Assembly (NCBI GenBank): GCA_910577515.1
Contig: CAJTLW010000009.1
Coordinates: 1-64,000 of the forward strand
Origin: an uncultured Vampirovibrio sp.
Lineage (GTDB): Bacteria; Cyanobacteriota; Vampirovibrionia; Gastranaerophilales; Gastranaerophilaceae
Direction of reading: 5' to 3'
DNA length: 64,000 bases
In this document: positions 9,138 to 17,103 of the stretch, in pieces
Layout of the letters: each line of letters begins with the position of its first letter
How positions within the stretch are numbered: position 1 is the first letter of the stretch
Translations under genes and position numbers: made by a program
Notes under the pieces: model-generated
Databases searched by the model: none
What the model saw: the letters and a program-made list of their open reading frames with translations, nothing else
Told to the model about the DNA's origin: nothing

Positions 9138-9361
9138 TAACCTAACAAATCTTTCAATTTATTTATATCAACATTATAATACTGTACACCGTCTATATTA
9201 ATATTTGGGCCATGCGTACATATATTATCACATCTGGAGCCTGTAATTTCTATTTCTGTATCAAGATTATTTTCTTTAATATATTTTTCAATATATTCTA
9301 AATTTTGGTCGTTTCCCCTTGCAAAACAAGAGCTTCCCATACAAATTTTTATATTTTTCAC
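9137..9361 (-). CDS. Small thioredoxin-like [2Fe-2S] ferredoxin
   Basis: A 74-residue protein with CMGSSC near the N-terminus and CDNIC about 36 residues later, the [2Fe-2S] thioredoxin-like pattern. It is the first gene of the hydrogenase run proper. The start is GTG at 9361, the only start that keeps the N-terminal beta strand; an AGGA lies 11 bases upstream. Its stop overlaps the start of the sensory hydrogenase, which suggests it is that protein's electron or signal partner. Confidence 0.8.
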   Translation of the reverse strand: MKNIKICMGSSCFARGNDQNLEYIEKYIKENNLDTEIEITGSRCDNICTHGPNINIDGVQYYNVDINKLKDLLG

Positions 9362-9380
9362 TTTTCTTACAATCCTAAGT

Positions 9381-9392
9381 AGACATTTGTCT
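9381..9392. promoter_or_regulatory. Short palindrome upstream of the hydrogenase genes
   Basis: AGACA-tt-TGTCT, a perfect 5-bp dyad, lies 20 bases upstream of the GTG start at 9361, in the only gap (95 bases) between the XRE gene and the hydrogenase run. It could be an operator or part of a promoter. It is short enough to be chance. Confidence 0.3.
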
Positions 9393-9456
9393 TTTTAAAA
9401 TAAACCTTATTAGAATAATAAACCAAAAACCTCCAATATGCAAAAACCTTAAAAAA

Positions 9457-9792
9457 TCATAATACGAAAGATTTTATATATTTATATGCACATTTAAGCT
9501 GCTCCCCGCTCAGGTTTTCAATTAGACAGAGAGTTTCTTTTTTCAACTCTTCATCGGGCAAAAGATGGCAAATTTCAAACAATTCCTTAATTTCAACTCC
9601 GAAAGCCCTTGCAATTCTAAGCAAAAGCTGCGGATTGGGCATATTTTTCCCAAGTTCAATATTGCTTAAGTGTTTGCTGTCTATTTCAATAATTTCAGAA
9701 AGCGTTTCCTGGCTCATTTTATGTTTTTGCCGGTATTCACGTATTCTTTTGCCCACAAGCTTTTTAACATCAATTTCCACATTGTTTATCAT
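9457..9792 (-). CDS. XRE-family helix-turn-helix regulator
   Basis: A 111-residue protein with an N-terminal Cro/C1-type HTH (about residues 12-66; MSQETLSEIIEIDSKHLSNI contains both helices) and a ~45-residue helical C-terminus suited to dimerisation. It is encoded directly upstream of, and co-directional with, the hydrogenase genes and divergent from the glycine-rich prepilin gene. Either could be its target. One copy of the repeated ATTGTTTATC element covers its start codon, which fits autoregulation (inference). Confidence 0.85.
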   Translation of the reverse strand: MINNVEIDVKKLVGKRIREYRQKHKMSQETLSEIIEIDSKHLSNIELGKNMPNPQLLLRIARAFGVEIKELFEICHLLPDEELKKETLCLIENLSGEQLKCAYKYIKSFVL

Positions 9793-10016
9793 AAAAAAAT
9801 CTTTATTGTTTATCTACATCCATATAATGCCTTGTTCACCTTTAATTCTATACCGTAAATTTGACGATAAATTGACAAATATTCGTTAATAAAATAGAAT
9901 ATTTGTATAAAATTGTAGATTTTTATAAAATAATTCGTCTTTCTTGAGGAAATCTGCAAAAAAATTGTTTATCGTTCATCTATAGGAAATTGTTTATCAT
10001 GAAAAAATTGTTTATC
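9781..10016 (+). repeat. Five exact copies of the 10-mer ATTGTTTATC
   Basis: Identical, same-orientation copies lie at 9781-9790, 9805-9814, 9964-9973, 9989-9998 and 10007-10016. They span the divergent region between the XRE gene and the prepilin gene. The first lies over the XRE start, the fourth ends directly before the prepilin ATG and the fifth is inside its coding sequence. Copies 1 and 4 share further bases downstream. These are good operator or regulator-site candidates. Confidence 0.75.
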
Positions 10017-12878
10017 TTTGAGGGATTTTCCCTCGTTGAAATGCTTATGGCATTGCTTGTGGCATCGTTATTGCTTGCAGCATTAGCTCCTGTTATGACA
10101 AGAAGAATGAATGAGAATATGCACATAACAGGAGATATGACATTAAAGGGGGAATACACAATAGAAGAAATAGCCTTTGGAGATTCTAAATATTGCCCCA
10201 ATATTGTTAATGACGCAAACGGTAATCCTTTATATTGTGAAGGAGAATACGTAGTTAAAGAAGGTGTATCTAATATAACAGTTACTGCAATCGGTGCAGG
10301 CGGAGGAGGGGGAACAGCCCCAACTGCAGGATATATTGAATATACAACTGCAGGAAGTACAAATACATTTACTGTTCCCGTCATGGTAAATCAACTTGAA
10401 GCAACACTTATTTCAGGCGGCGCCGGCGGCGGTGCAGGCGGACAGGTGGAAACAAATGTTGATTATCTTTCACCTGGAGAATTCACATGGAATGTTCCTG
10501 AAATTGCAAGGAATAAAAATGTTTTAATTACTGCTTGCGGTGCAGGGGGTGGTGCTGGCGGTACAGGTGAATATGAATTTCATGGAGCCGGAGGAGGAAG
10601 CGGTGCGTACGCTCTGCGTCACCCGGTCGCACTCGACTCTTCATCTAGCATATTTGTTTCTGTTGGTGGCGGAGGAGGAGGCGGAGCATCATTTTCCACA
10701 CCAAATGCAGCAAACGGCGGATGGATGGCCGGCGGTGGAGGCGGTTCTGATTATGGGTACGGTTGCAAAAGAGGTACTGGCGGTGGAGGTGGCACTGCAT
10801 CTGCAGGAGGAACGGGTGGCAACTGGACTCGTGTCAGCAAGCAATCTTGGGGATTAGGTGGATTAGCTGGTGCAAATGATAACATGGCAAGCAATGGAAC
10901 AGACGGCTCAAATACAGCAGACGGTTATGGCAGAGGAGGAATAAATGCTGCTTGGGGCAGCAATGGAGGAAATGGAGGACAAATACCTGATAATATGAAT
11001 GCAACTAGTTGTGGTTGCTATACCCATGGTGGTGGCGGAGGCGCGGGTTCATGGCATGGCTACGCTGGCGGAGGGGGAGGCGGGGGTGCTTGGACAACCG
11101 GCGGAGGTGGCGGAGGCGGAGGCACTTTGCTATATATACAAAAACACAATTCATCAAAAACGCTATTTAATATTGCTGGTGGCGGAGGAGGTGGTGGGGC
11201 TGCTGTTTCAAAAAGTAGTATTACTTCTGACTCATCCGGCCGTGGAGCCTCAGGTGGTGGCGGTGCTGGCGGAGGCGGAGGTGGCGGGATAGGCGGTAAT
11301 GGCGCTGTGAATGTAATAATTAATGCAACACCAGGTGGGGGTGGAAGAATTTTAGGCGGAAGCTTTGCACCAAATAATGCTAATAAAACTTCTGCAGGTG
11401 TATCAGGAAATGTCGGATATGCTGGCAGTGGCGGACTTGGAGGCAAAATAAACACTATTTTTGGCGAAGACAGATGCAATGGTGGTTCAGCATCAACTGT
11501 TACAACAGCTACAGGCGGCAACGGCAAACCCGGCGCTATGAGAATAACCTATCTTGATAATGGCTCCGGTGCATCGGGTGGTGGTGGTGGACAAATTGTA
11601 CCAATACAAAAGCTAAATGTAACAAGTAATGAAACTCTGAATATAGTACTTGGCCCGGGTGGCGAAGGTGGCGAAAAGGGCTATATAAATTCATCAGGAA
11701 CTATAATAAGTCCAACAAATGGCATAGGCACCAATCCAGATGGTGCGGTAATATCCAGAATTTACAGAGATAATAATATAATTTTGGCAACTTCAAGAGG
11801 TAGGGGATGGAACTGTGCTTATGGAGGCTCCCCCACAGGCGTATCTTATTCTGTTAGCCCGTGGTATAGCTGTGGAGGTTGGATAACAACCGGAATATTT
11901 GATAACGGGAATATATATCTGACAGTTCCTGGATTTTCAAGCACAAACGGCAAATCTGCAAACAATACAAGTGAGTTAAATGCAACAAGTTATCCTAATG
12001 GCTCAACCGGCGGAGATGGCGGCACTGTAACCACCCCGTGGTTTACCTGCACCCCGGGCAGAGGCGGAACAAAAGACAACCCTGAAGGCGGTAATGCATC
12101 AGGCTTTGGTTGCGGAGGCGGTGGTGGTTATGGGCTTTCAAATGGTGGAAAAGGCTCAGGTGGTTATGCAAGATTATCCTGGAATATGTATTGGGATACG
12201 GCCTTAAATAGCGGTAAAGGGGATTATAAATATGCTGATATGGGAACAGGAGGTGGTGGAGCATCCGGTAATGCAATAACAGAAACAGTAAGAGTATTAG
12301 AAAAACAGGTAATAAAGATAAGAATAGGCGCAGGAGGAATTGGAGCTAAAGTCGTCAATAATGAAATCATTCCTGCAACCTCAGGTGGCACAACAATATT
12401 TGGCGATACTAATTTTATTGAAATCAAAGCAGGGGGCGGAGGCGGAGGAATAAGTCCAACTGTTGTTAAGAATGGCGATACAACAACATTAGTGAATGGA
12501 AAAGGTGGAGAACCTTCTAAAATATGCGATGTTGGCTCACATAAATACTTTAATAATAAAAACAGATGCACACAGGGTAAAGAAGGCAAGACTCCAGGGG
12601 AAGATAATACAGTTATTACAAACGGAGGATTAGGAGGAGCATTTAGTTTAACGGTTAATAATAAAACATACACAGGAACAGGCGGACAAGGGGGTATGCA
12701 ATCAACAGAAGTGGAAAACAGCAAAGGTAAAACACCTGAATCAACAAATGTAGCATCGGGGGGTGGAGGGGCTGCTCTTTTAATATACAAAGACGGTATA
12801 TCAAATATGAGCCAGTTGAATAATCCTCAGGGAGGAAACGGGGCGAACGGGAGGATAGTGTTGAAGGTGTGGAAATGA
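9999..12878 (+). CDS. Giant glycine-rich protein with type IV prepilin N-terminus
   Basis: A 959-residue protein. The N-terminus is a classic prepilin signal: a short basic leader, then cleavage at Gly|Phe in EGFSLVEM (Glu at +5) and a ~20-residue hydrophobic helix (MALLVASLLLAALAPVM). It should be processed by a prepilin peptidase and anchored or assembled through that helix. From residue ~90 to the end it is dominated by glycine runs (up to 8 in a row) interspersed with polar, Asn/Ser/Thr-rich and aromatic segments. Strand-like units such as FTVP...VTAIGAGGGGG recur early on. Glycine-rich folds of this kind occur in phage adhesins and animal ALK-type receptors; an adhesive role here is inference. 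ATG 9999 is preferred to TTG 9990; AGGA lies 11 bases upstream. No pilus machinery genes are nearby. Confidence 0.85.
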   Translation: MKKLFIFEGFSLVEMLMALLVASLLLAALAPVMTRRMNENMHITGDMTLKGEYTIEEIAFGDSKYCPNIVNDANGNPLYCEGEYVVKEGVSNITVTAIGAGGGGGTAPTAGYIEYTTAGSTNTFTVPVMVNQLEATLISGGAGGGAGGQVETNVDYLSPGEFTWNVPEIARNKNVLITACGAGGGAGGTGEYEFHGAGGGSGAYALRHPVALDSSSSIFVSVGGGGGGGASFSTPNAANGGWMAGGGGGSDYGYGCKRGTGGGGGTASAGGTGGNWTRVSKQSWGLGGLAGANDNMASNGTDGSNTADGYGRGGINAAWGSNGGNGGQIPDNMNATSCGCYTHGGGGGAGSWHGYAGGGGGGGAWTTGGGGGGGGTLLYIQKHNSSKTLFNIAGGGGGGGAAVSKSSITSDSSGRGASGGGGAGGGGGGGIGGNGAVNVIINATPGGGGRILGGSFAPNNANKTSAGVSGNVGYAGSGGLGGKINTIFGEDRCNGGSASTVTTATGGNGKPGAMRITYLDNGSGASGGGGGQIVPIQKLNVTSNETLNIVLGPGGEGGEKGYINSSGTIISPTNGIGTNPDGAVISRIYRDNNIILATSRGRGWNCAYGGSPTGVSYSVSPWYSCGGWITTGIFDNGNIYLTVPGFSSTNGKSANNTSELNATSYPNGSTGGDGGTVTTPWFTCTPGRGGTKDNPEGGNASGFGCGGGGGYGLSNGGKGSGGYARLSWNMYWDTALNSGKGDYKYADMGTGGGGASGNAITETVRVLEKQVIKIRIGAGGIGAKVVNNEIIPATSGGTTIFGDTNFIEIKAGGGGGGISPTVVKNGDTTTLVNGKGGEPSKICDVGSHKYFNNKNRCTQGKEGKTPGEDNTVITNGGLGGAFSLTVNNKTYTGTGGQGGMQSTEVENSKGKTPESTNVASGGGGAALLIYKDGISNMSQLNNPQGGNGANGRIVLKVWK

Positions 12879-12928
12879 AACTATAAAACCTCCTTTAAAA
12901 AGATAAATTTTCGATAAAACAACTTTGG

Positions 12929-12964
12929 GGCGCTTATTCTGTAACCTTTTAAGCGCCTCTTTTC
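12929..12964 (+). terminator. Terminator after the glycine-rich gene
   Basis: An 8-bp stem GGCGCTTA/TAAGCGCC (12929-12936 with 12950-12957) is followed by a T-rich run. It lies about 50 bases after the stop. Confidence 0.75.
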
Positions 12965-12975
12965 CTTTCAGAATA

Positions 12976-13004
12976 TTGACAAATTTTCCATGCCGTTATA
13001 CTAT
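12976..13004 (+). promoter_or_regulatory. Sigma-70-like promoter of the ammonium transporter gene
   Basis: A consensus TTGACA at 12976-12981 is followed by TACTAT at 12999-13004 (17-base spacing); an overlapping TATACT at 12997-13002 would give 15. It lies 30 bases before the amt start. No NtcA- or NtrC-type site was recognised. Confidence 0.55.
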
Positions 13005-13034
13005 TACAAACGTAGTAGATAATGAGAGGAAAGT

Positions 13035-14432
13035 ATGGCAGAAGAAGCCTTAACAACAGAAAAAAATCCGTCCGCAATCACGGAGAGCATACGGATTTCA
13101 AGAAAAACAAGGATGTGTATCGCCGCAATATTGTTGCTTTTGGTGGTAGTTATAGGTACAATATTCGCTTGCAGAGAAACTTTCGGAGAAATAATAAAAG
13201 AAAATCCCCTGATAAATAGCGCTGATACCGCTTTTGTATTTATATCGGCCTGCCTTGTAATGCTTATGACACCAGGGTTGGCGCTATTTTATGGCGGAAT
13301 GGTGCGAAAAAAGAACGTTTTAGGTACAATGATGCAAAGCTTTGTGGCACTTGGAGTTGCAACATTTATATGGGTAACATACGGTTATAGCCTTGCTTTT
13401 GGCCCTGATGTAAATCATTTAATCGGAAACCTTGACTGGGCAATGCTTTCACATGTTACACTAAACCCAAACCCAAACTATGGCACAACAATACCCCATC
13501 AGCTTTTTATGATGTTTCAGATGATGTTCGCTTGCCTTACTCCTGCCTTAATTACAGGCGCTTTTGCGGGAAGGTTTAAATTCAAAGCATACATTATGTT
13601 TTTAATTTTATGGCTAACATTTATCTATTGTCCGCTTGCTCACTGGGTTTGGGGAGATGGCGGCTGGATAAAAAACCTGGGAGGGCTTGATTTTGCAGGC
13701 GGCTTGGTTGTTCATATCGGCTCAGGTGCCGCAGCGCTTGCATCTTGCCTGATTTTAGGCAAAAGAAAGGGGTACAAAAAAGAAGCAATGCCGCCCCACA
13801 ACTTGACTTTGACCTTCATCGGCGCAGCGCTTTTGTGGCTCGGCTGGTTTGGTTTTAACGCCGGAAGCGCGCTCAGTGCAGGGCAATTGGCTATTTCAGC
13901 ATTTACAACTACACAGATTGCAGCAGGCATGGGAATTCTGTCTTGGTGTCTTACGGAATGGGCAAACCACGGCAAACCAACTGTTTTAGGGGGGCTATCA
14001 GGTGCAGTCGCAGGACTCGTCGTCATTACACCAGCAGCTGGCTTTGTAACTCCAACTGCCGCAATAGTTATAGGGTTTCTGGCAGGTTCTGTATGTTATT
14101 TTGCCGTAAATTTAAAATCAAAATTTAATTATGACGATAGTTTGGATGTTGTTGGAATTCATGGAGCCGGCGGAATCTTGGGAAGCCTTCTTGTAGGGGT
14201 GTTTGCAACCGTTTTAATCAACCCTGACGGTGCAAATGGCCTAATATTCGGCTCTTTTCACCTTTTATACGTGCAAATTATAAGTACAGCAGCATCTATC
14301 GCATTTTCATTCTTTGGAACCTGTATAATACTTAAGTTTTTAGGCATGTTTACAGAGTTAAGAATAACAGAAACGCAAGAAATGAAAGGGCTTGACATTA
14401 CACAACACTCTGAAAATTGCTACAGGCTTTAG
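13035..14432 (+). CDS. amt: Ammonium transporter
   Basis: A 465-residue membrane protein of the Amt/MEP/Rh family conducting ammonium into the cytoplasm. The conserved core begins near residue 60 with DTAFVFISACLVMLMTPGLALFYGG. The twin pore histidines sit in VHIGSGAAALA and GIHGAGGILGSL. About eleven core helices are apparent. A ~60-residue N-terminal extension holds one extra hydrophobic segment (IAAILLLLVVVIGTIFAC), either a signal peptide or a further helix. The start at 13035 follows GAGAGGAAAGT. PII lies 97 bases downstream, the usual amt-glnB/K pairing for PII-controlled uptake. Confidence 0.95.
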   Translation: MAEEALTTEKNPSAITESIRISRKTRMCIAAILLLLVVVIGTIFACRETFGEIIKENPLINSADTAFVFISACLVMLMTPGLALFYGGMVRKKNVLGTMMQSFVALGVATFIWVTYGYSLAFGPDVNHLIGNLDWAMLSHVTLNPNPNYGTTIPHQLFMMFQMMFACLTPALITGAFAGRFKFKAYIMFLILWLTFIYCPLAHWVWGDGGWIKNLGGLDFAGGLVVHIGSGAAALASCLILGKRKGYKKEAMPPHNLTLTFIGAALLWLGWFGFNAGSALSAGQLAISAFTTTQIAAGMGILSWCLTEWANHGKPTVLGGLSGAVAGLVVITPAAGFVTPTAAIVIGFLAGSVCYFAVNLKSKFNYDDSLDVVGIHGAGGILGSLLVGVFATVLINPDGANGLIFGSFHLLYVQIISTAASIAFSFFGTCIILKFLGMFTELRITETQEMKGLDITQHSENCYRL

Positions 14433-14529
14433 TTTTCAGATTTCAAAGAATAAAATTTTCGTCAAAGTCATTAAAAAACAAGTTGCAAAGCCCAAAATAA
14501 AGGGTTTTAGAAAATAAGGATTTTTAAAA

Positions 14530-14868
14530 ATGAAAAAAATTGAAGCTATAGTTAGACCTTATACGGTTGAAATCATAAAAAACGCTCTAAATTCAATAGG
14601 AATAGGCGGAATGACGGTTACAAACGTCGAAGGCTTCGGCAATCAAGGCGGTCACACCGAAGTATACCGTGATAGCGAAATGTGCGTGTCTTTTGTGCCA
14701 AAATCAAAAATTGAAATAGTGGCAAAAGATGAACACATAGAAGCCATAATTCGCATTATACTTGAAAATGCGCACAGCGGACAAATCGGTGACGGAAAGA
14801 TATTCATACTGCCCGTTTTGGACGCCGTTAAAATCCGCACGGGTGAAAGAGGAGATAAAGCCTTGTAA
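14530..14868 (+). CDS. glnB: PII nitrogen regulatory protein
   Basis: A 112-residue PII signal protein, which would bind 2-oxoglutarate and ATP/ADP and gate the ammonium transporter encoded upstream. The B-loop (HSGQIGDGKIFILPV) and C-loop (RTGERGDKAL) are intact. In the T-loop (residues 37-55) the uridylylated Tyr51 of proteobacterial PII is Met, while Tyr46 and Ser49 are present; Ser49 is the position phosphorylated in cyanobacterial PII. Uridylylation at residue 51 is therefore excluded, and phosphorylation at 49 is possible (inference). AAGGA precedes the start. Confidence 0.95.
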   Translation: MKKIEAIVRPYTVEIIKNALNSIGIGGMTVTNVEGFGNQGGHTEVYRDSEMCVSFVPKSKIEIVAKDEHIEAIIRIILENAHSGQIGDGKIFILPVLDAVKIRTGERGDKAL

Positions 14869-14977
14869 ACGCAAGCTTTCACATGAAATTTTCATCAAAA
14901 ATAAAAACATAAATAAAGTATTGTAAATTTAAACGCTTAATTTGCACTATTTATTATTTAGGTGTTAGCATGTAGTT

Positions 14978-15187
14978 ATGCCAAACATAGTAATTGATAA
15001 AGAAAAATGCAAAGCTTGCGGCATCTGTGTTAGTGTTTGCCCGAAAAAGCTTATCTCTATTGGTAATGAAACCAATTCGCAAGGGTCAAAATTTGCAATA
15101 TTTAACGAAAAAGACAATGCCTGCGTCGGCTGCGCTCTTTGCGCTATAAGCTGCCCGGACATTGCAATAAAAGAGGTCTATAAATAA
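14978..15187 (+). CDS. Ferredoxin (delta) subunit of 2-oxoacid:ferredoxin oxidoreductase
   Basis: A 69-residue 2[4Fe-4S] ferredoxin with motifs CKACGICVSVCP and CVGCALCAISCP. It lies 4 bases before the alpha subunit gene and is the first cistron of the D-A-B-C operon. It would take electrons from the TPP centre and hand them to soluble ferredoxin, which could feed the hydrogenases encoded earlier in the window. Confidence 0.9.
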   Translation: MPNIVIDKEKCKACGICVSVCPKKLISIGNETNSQGSKFAIFNEKDNACVGCALCAISCPDIAIKEVYK

Positions 15188-15191
15188 TTAA

Positions 15192-16286
15192 ATGACAAAA
15201 GTTTTAATGAAGGGGAATAAGGCTATTGCACAAGCTGCCATAAACGCAGGTCTTGAGTGTTATTTTGGCTATCCTATAACCCCGCAAAATGAAATTGGCG
15301 AGTTTATGAGTGACGAGATGCCAAAACTCGGTAAAACCTATATTAGTGCTGAATCCGAGCTTGCTGCTGTAAATATGCTAATAGGTGCAGCATCAACAGG
15401 GACAATAAGCATGACTAGTTCTTCCTCATGTGCCATAGCTCTTATGCAAGAAGCAATTTCCGCCATGGCAACGGCTGAAATTCCCGGAGTAATAATAAGC
15501 GTAATGCGCGCAGGCCCCGGCTTAGGAAATATTACGCCATCCCAGGGTGATTATTTTCAAGCTACAAAAGGAGGAGGAAACGGGGACTATAGAACGATTG
15601 TGCTGGCACCATCTTCCATTAGCGAAGCTGTAGAATTAACGTATAAAACTTTTTATCTTGCCTTTAAATACAGAAACCCTGCAATGCTCCTTGCAGATGG
15701 AATGATTGGGCAGATGATGGAACCCGTTGAATTAAAACCATTTGACCTTGAAATTCCCGATTCTTCCGATTGGGAAGCAGATGGCGTAGGCGAGGGTGTA
15801 AACAAAAGGCCTTTTAGAAAACTTGTTTCACTTCACATGCAAGGAGACGACCTTCCAAAGTTAAACGCTAAATTACAGGCAAAATATAACAAAATTCAAG
15901 CAGAAGAAGTGATGTTTGAAGAATTTATGACGCAGGATGCAGAAATTTTAATCACAGCATTTGGCACCGTTGCAAGGGTTGCAAAAAGCGTTGTACAGGA
16001 AGCACGCAAAGCAGGCTTGAAAGTCGGGCTATTCAGACCAATTACCGTATGGCCATTCCCTTCAAACGAACTCAAAAAAGCAGCTATAGGTAAAAAGGTG
16101 CTTCTTGACATAGAATTAAATGAAGGGCAAATGTTGTTAGATGTAAAAGCTGCAATAGACGGCGTATGCTCCGTTGAGTTAATTTCAAAACTTGGCGGTG
16201 AAGTGGTAAAAAGCCATGAGATTATGGAAAAAATTGTAGAACTTTCAAAAAAATATACCGGAAAGAAAGCAGGTGCGATATGTTAA
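15192..16286 (+). CDS. vorB: 2-oxoacid:ferredoxin oxidoreductase alpha subunit (VorB/KorA type)
   Basis: A 364-residue alpha subunit catalysing, with its partners, oxidative decarboxylation of a 2-oxoacid to acyl-CoA with ferredoxin as acceptor. Typical N-terminal family sequence: KGNKAIAQAAINAGLECYFG, YPITPQNEI, then MTSSSSCAIALMQEAISAMA and GPGLGNITPSQGDYFQATKG. The C-terminal transketolase-like domain (ILITAFGTVARVAKSVV) is complete. Resemblance is strongest to VorB (branched-chain) enzymes, but substrate choice between 2-oxoglutarate and branched-chain oxoacids cannot be settled by eye. Confidence 0.9.
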   Translation: MTKVLMKGNKAIAQAAINAGLECYFGYPITPQNEIGEFMSDEMPKLGKTYISAESELAAVNMLIGAASTGTISMTSSSSCAIALMQEAISAMATAEIPGVIISVMRAGPGLGNITPSQGDYFQATKGGGNGDYRTIVLAPSSISEAVELTYKTFYLAFKYRNPAMLLADGMIGQMMEPVELKPFDLEIPDSSDWEADGVGEGVNKRPFRKLVSLHMQGDDLPKLNAKLQAKYNKIQAEEVMFEEFMTQDAEILITAFGTVARVAKSVVQEARKAGLKVGLFRPITVWPFPSNELKKAAIGKKVLLDIELNEGQMLLDVKAAIDGVCSVELISKLGGEVVKSHEIMEKIVELSKKYTGKKAGAIC

Positions 16287-17092
16287 ATGTCACCAATAAT
16301 GGAATAAATGCACCAAAAAAAGTATTTGAAAGACCAAAAACAATTCAGGAAAATTATGATTACCCGTTTTGCGCAGGCTGCGGGCATGGAGTAGTTTTAA
16401 GACTTGTGGCAGAAGTAATTGACGAGCTTGGTGTGCAGGGCAAAACAATAGCTGTAGCATCTGTAGGCTGCTCTATCAGCATGGAAAAGTTTTATGACCT
16501 TGATATAGTAGGCTCTTCCCACGGCAGAGCGCCGTGTGTTGCAACAGGGGTAAAACGTGCAAAACCCGACAAAGTAGTTTTCACTTATCAAGGGGATGGG
16601 GATGCTGCAACAATAGGAATGAATGAGACTATCCACACGGCATGCCGCGGCGAAAATATAACAACAATTTGTATAAATAATACAAATTTTGGAATGACAG
16701 GTGGTCAAGCAAGTGCTACGAGCATTCTTGGGCAAAAAACAACTACAACAAAACAAGGTAGAGATCCTCAAAAAAACGGATATCCTGTAAAAATTGCAGA
16801 AATGGTTGCGCTGTGTGATGGTGCCGTATATGTTGAAAGAACTGGTATTTACAATCCTCAAAGCATCTTAAAAACAAAGGCTGCAATCAAAAAAGGATTT
16901 TTAAACCAATTAAACGGACTCGGTTTTTCGTTTATAGAAGTTTTATGCGCTTGCCCTACAGGTTGGAAACTTAATCCAGTAGATTCAATGGCATACATTC
17001 AAAATGAAATTGCAAAGGTGCATAAAATTGGGGTTTTAAAAGATATCACAAAACAAGATGCTGCTCAGAATATATATAATAAAGAGCTTTAG
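16280..17092 (+). CDS. 2-oxoacid:ferredoxin oxidoreductase beta subunit (TPP-binding)
   Basis: A 270-residue TPP-binding subunit. It has CAGCGHG near the N-terminus, VGCSISMEKFYD, and the TPP/Mg motif GDGDAATIGMNETIHTACRG followed by NNTNFGMTGGQASATS. The start overlaps the end of the alpha gene by 7 bases, indicating coupled translation. It has about the usual length for the KorB/VorA family. Confidence 0.92.
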   Translation: MLNVTNNGINAPKKVFERPKTIQENYDYPFCAGCGHGVVLRLVAEVIDELGVQGKTIAVASVGCSISMEKFYDLDIVGSSHGRAPCVATGVKRAKPDKVVFTYQGDGDAATIGMNETIHTACRGENITTICINNTNFGMTGGQASATSILGQKTTTTKQGRDPQKNGYPVKIAEMVALCDGAVYVERTGIYNPQSILKTKAAIKKGFLNQLNGLGFSFIEVLCACPTGWKLNPVDSMAYIQNEIAKVHKIGVLKDITKQDAAQNIYNKEL

Positions 17093-17103
17093 GAGTTTAT
17101 CTG

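Noticed and set aside
10540..12790. Several long open frames on both strands inside the glycine-rich gene, including proline-rich minus-strand frames
   Set aside because: They are by-products of GGN-rich codons; none has a ribosome site or sensible protein composition, whereas the prepilin frame has both.
10400..12850. Repeated GGNGGN DNA considered as a CRISPR or tandem-repeat array
   Set aside because: Repeat units are irregular, spacers are absent and the period follows codons.
13022..13219. Open frame overlapping the amt start in another phase
   Set aside because: Basic, low-quality protein; amt has the Shine-Dalgarno and family sequence.
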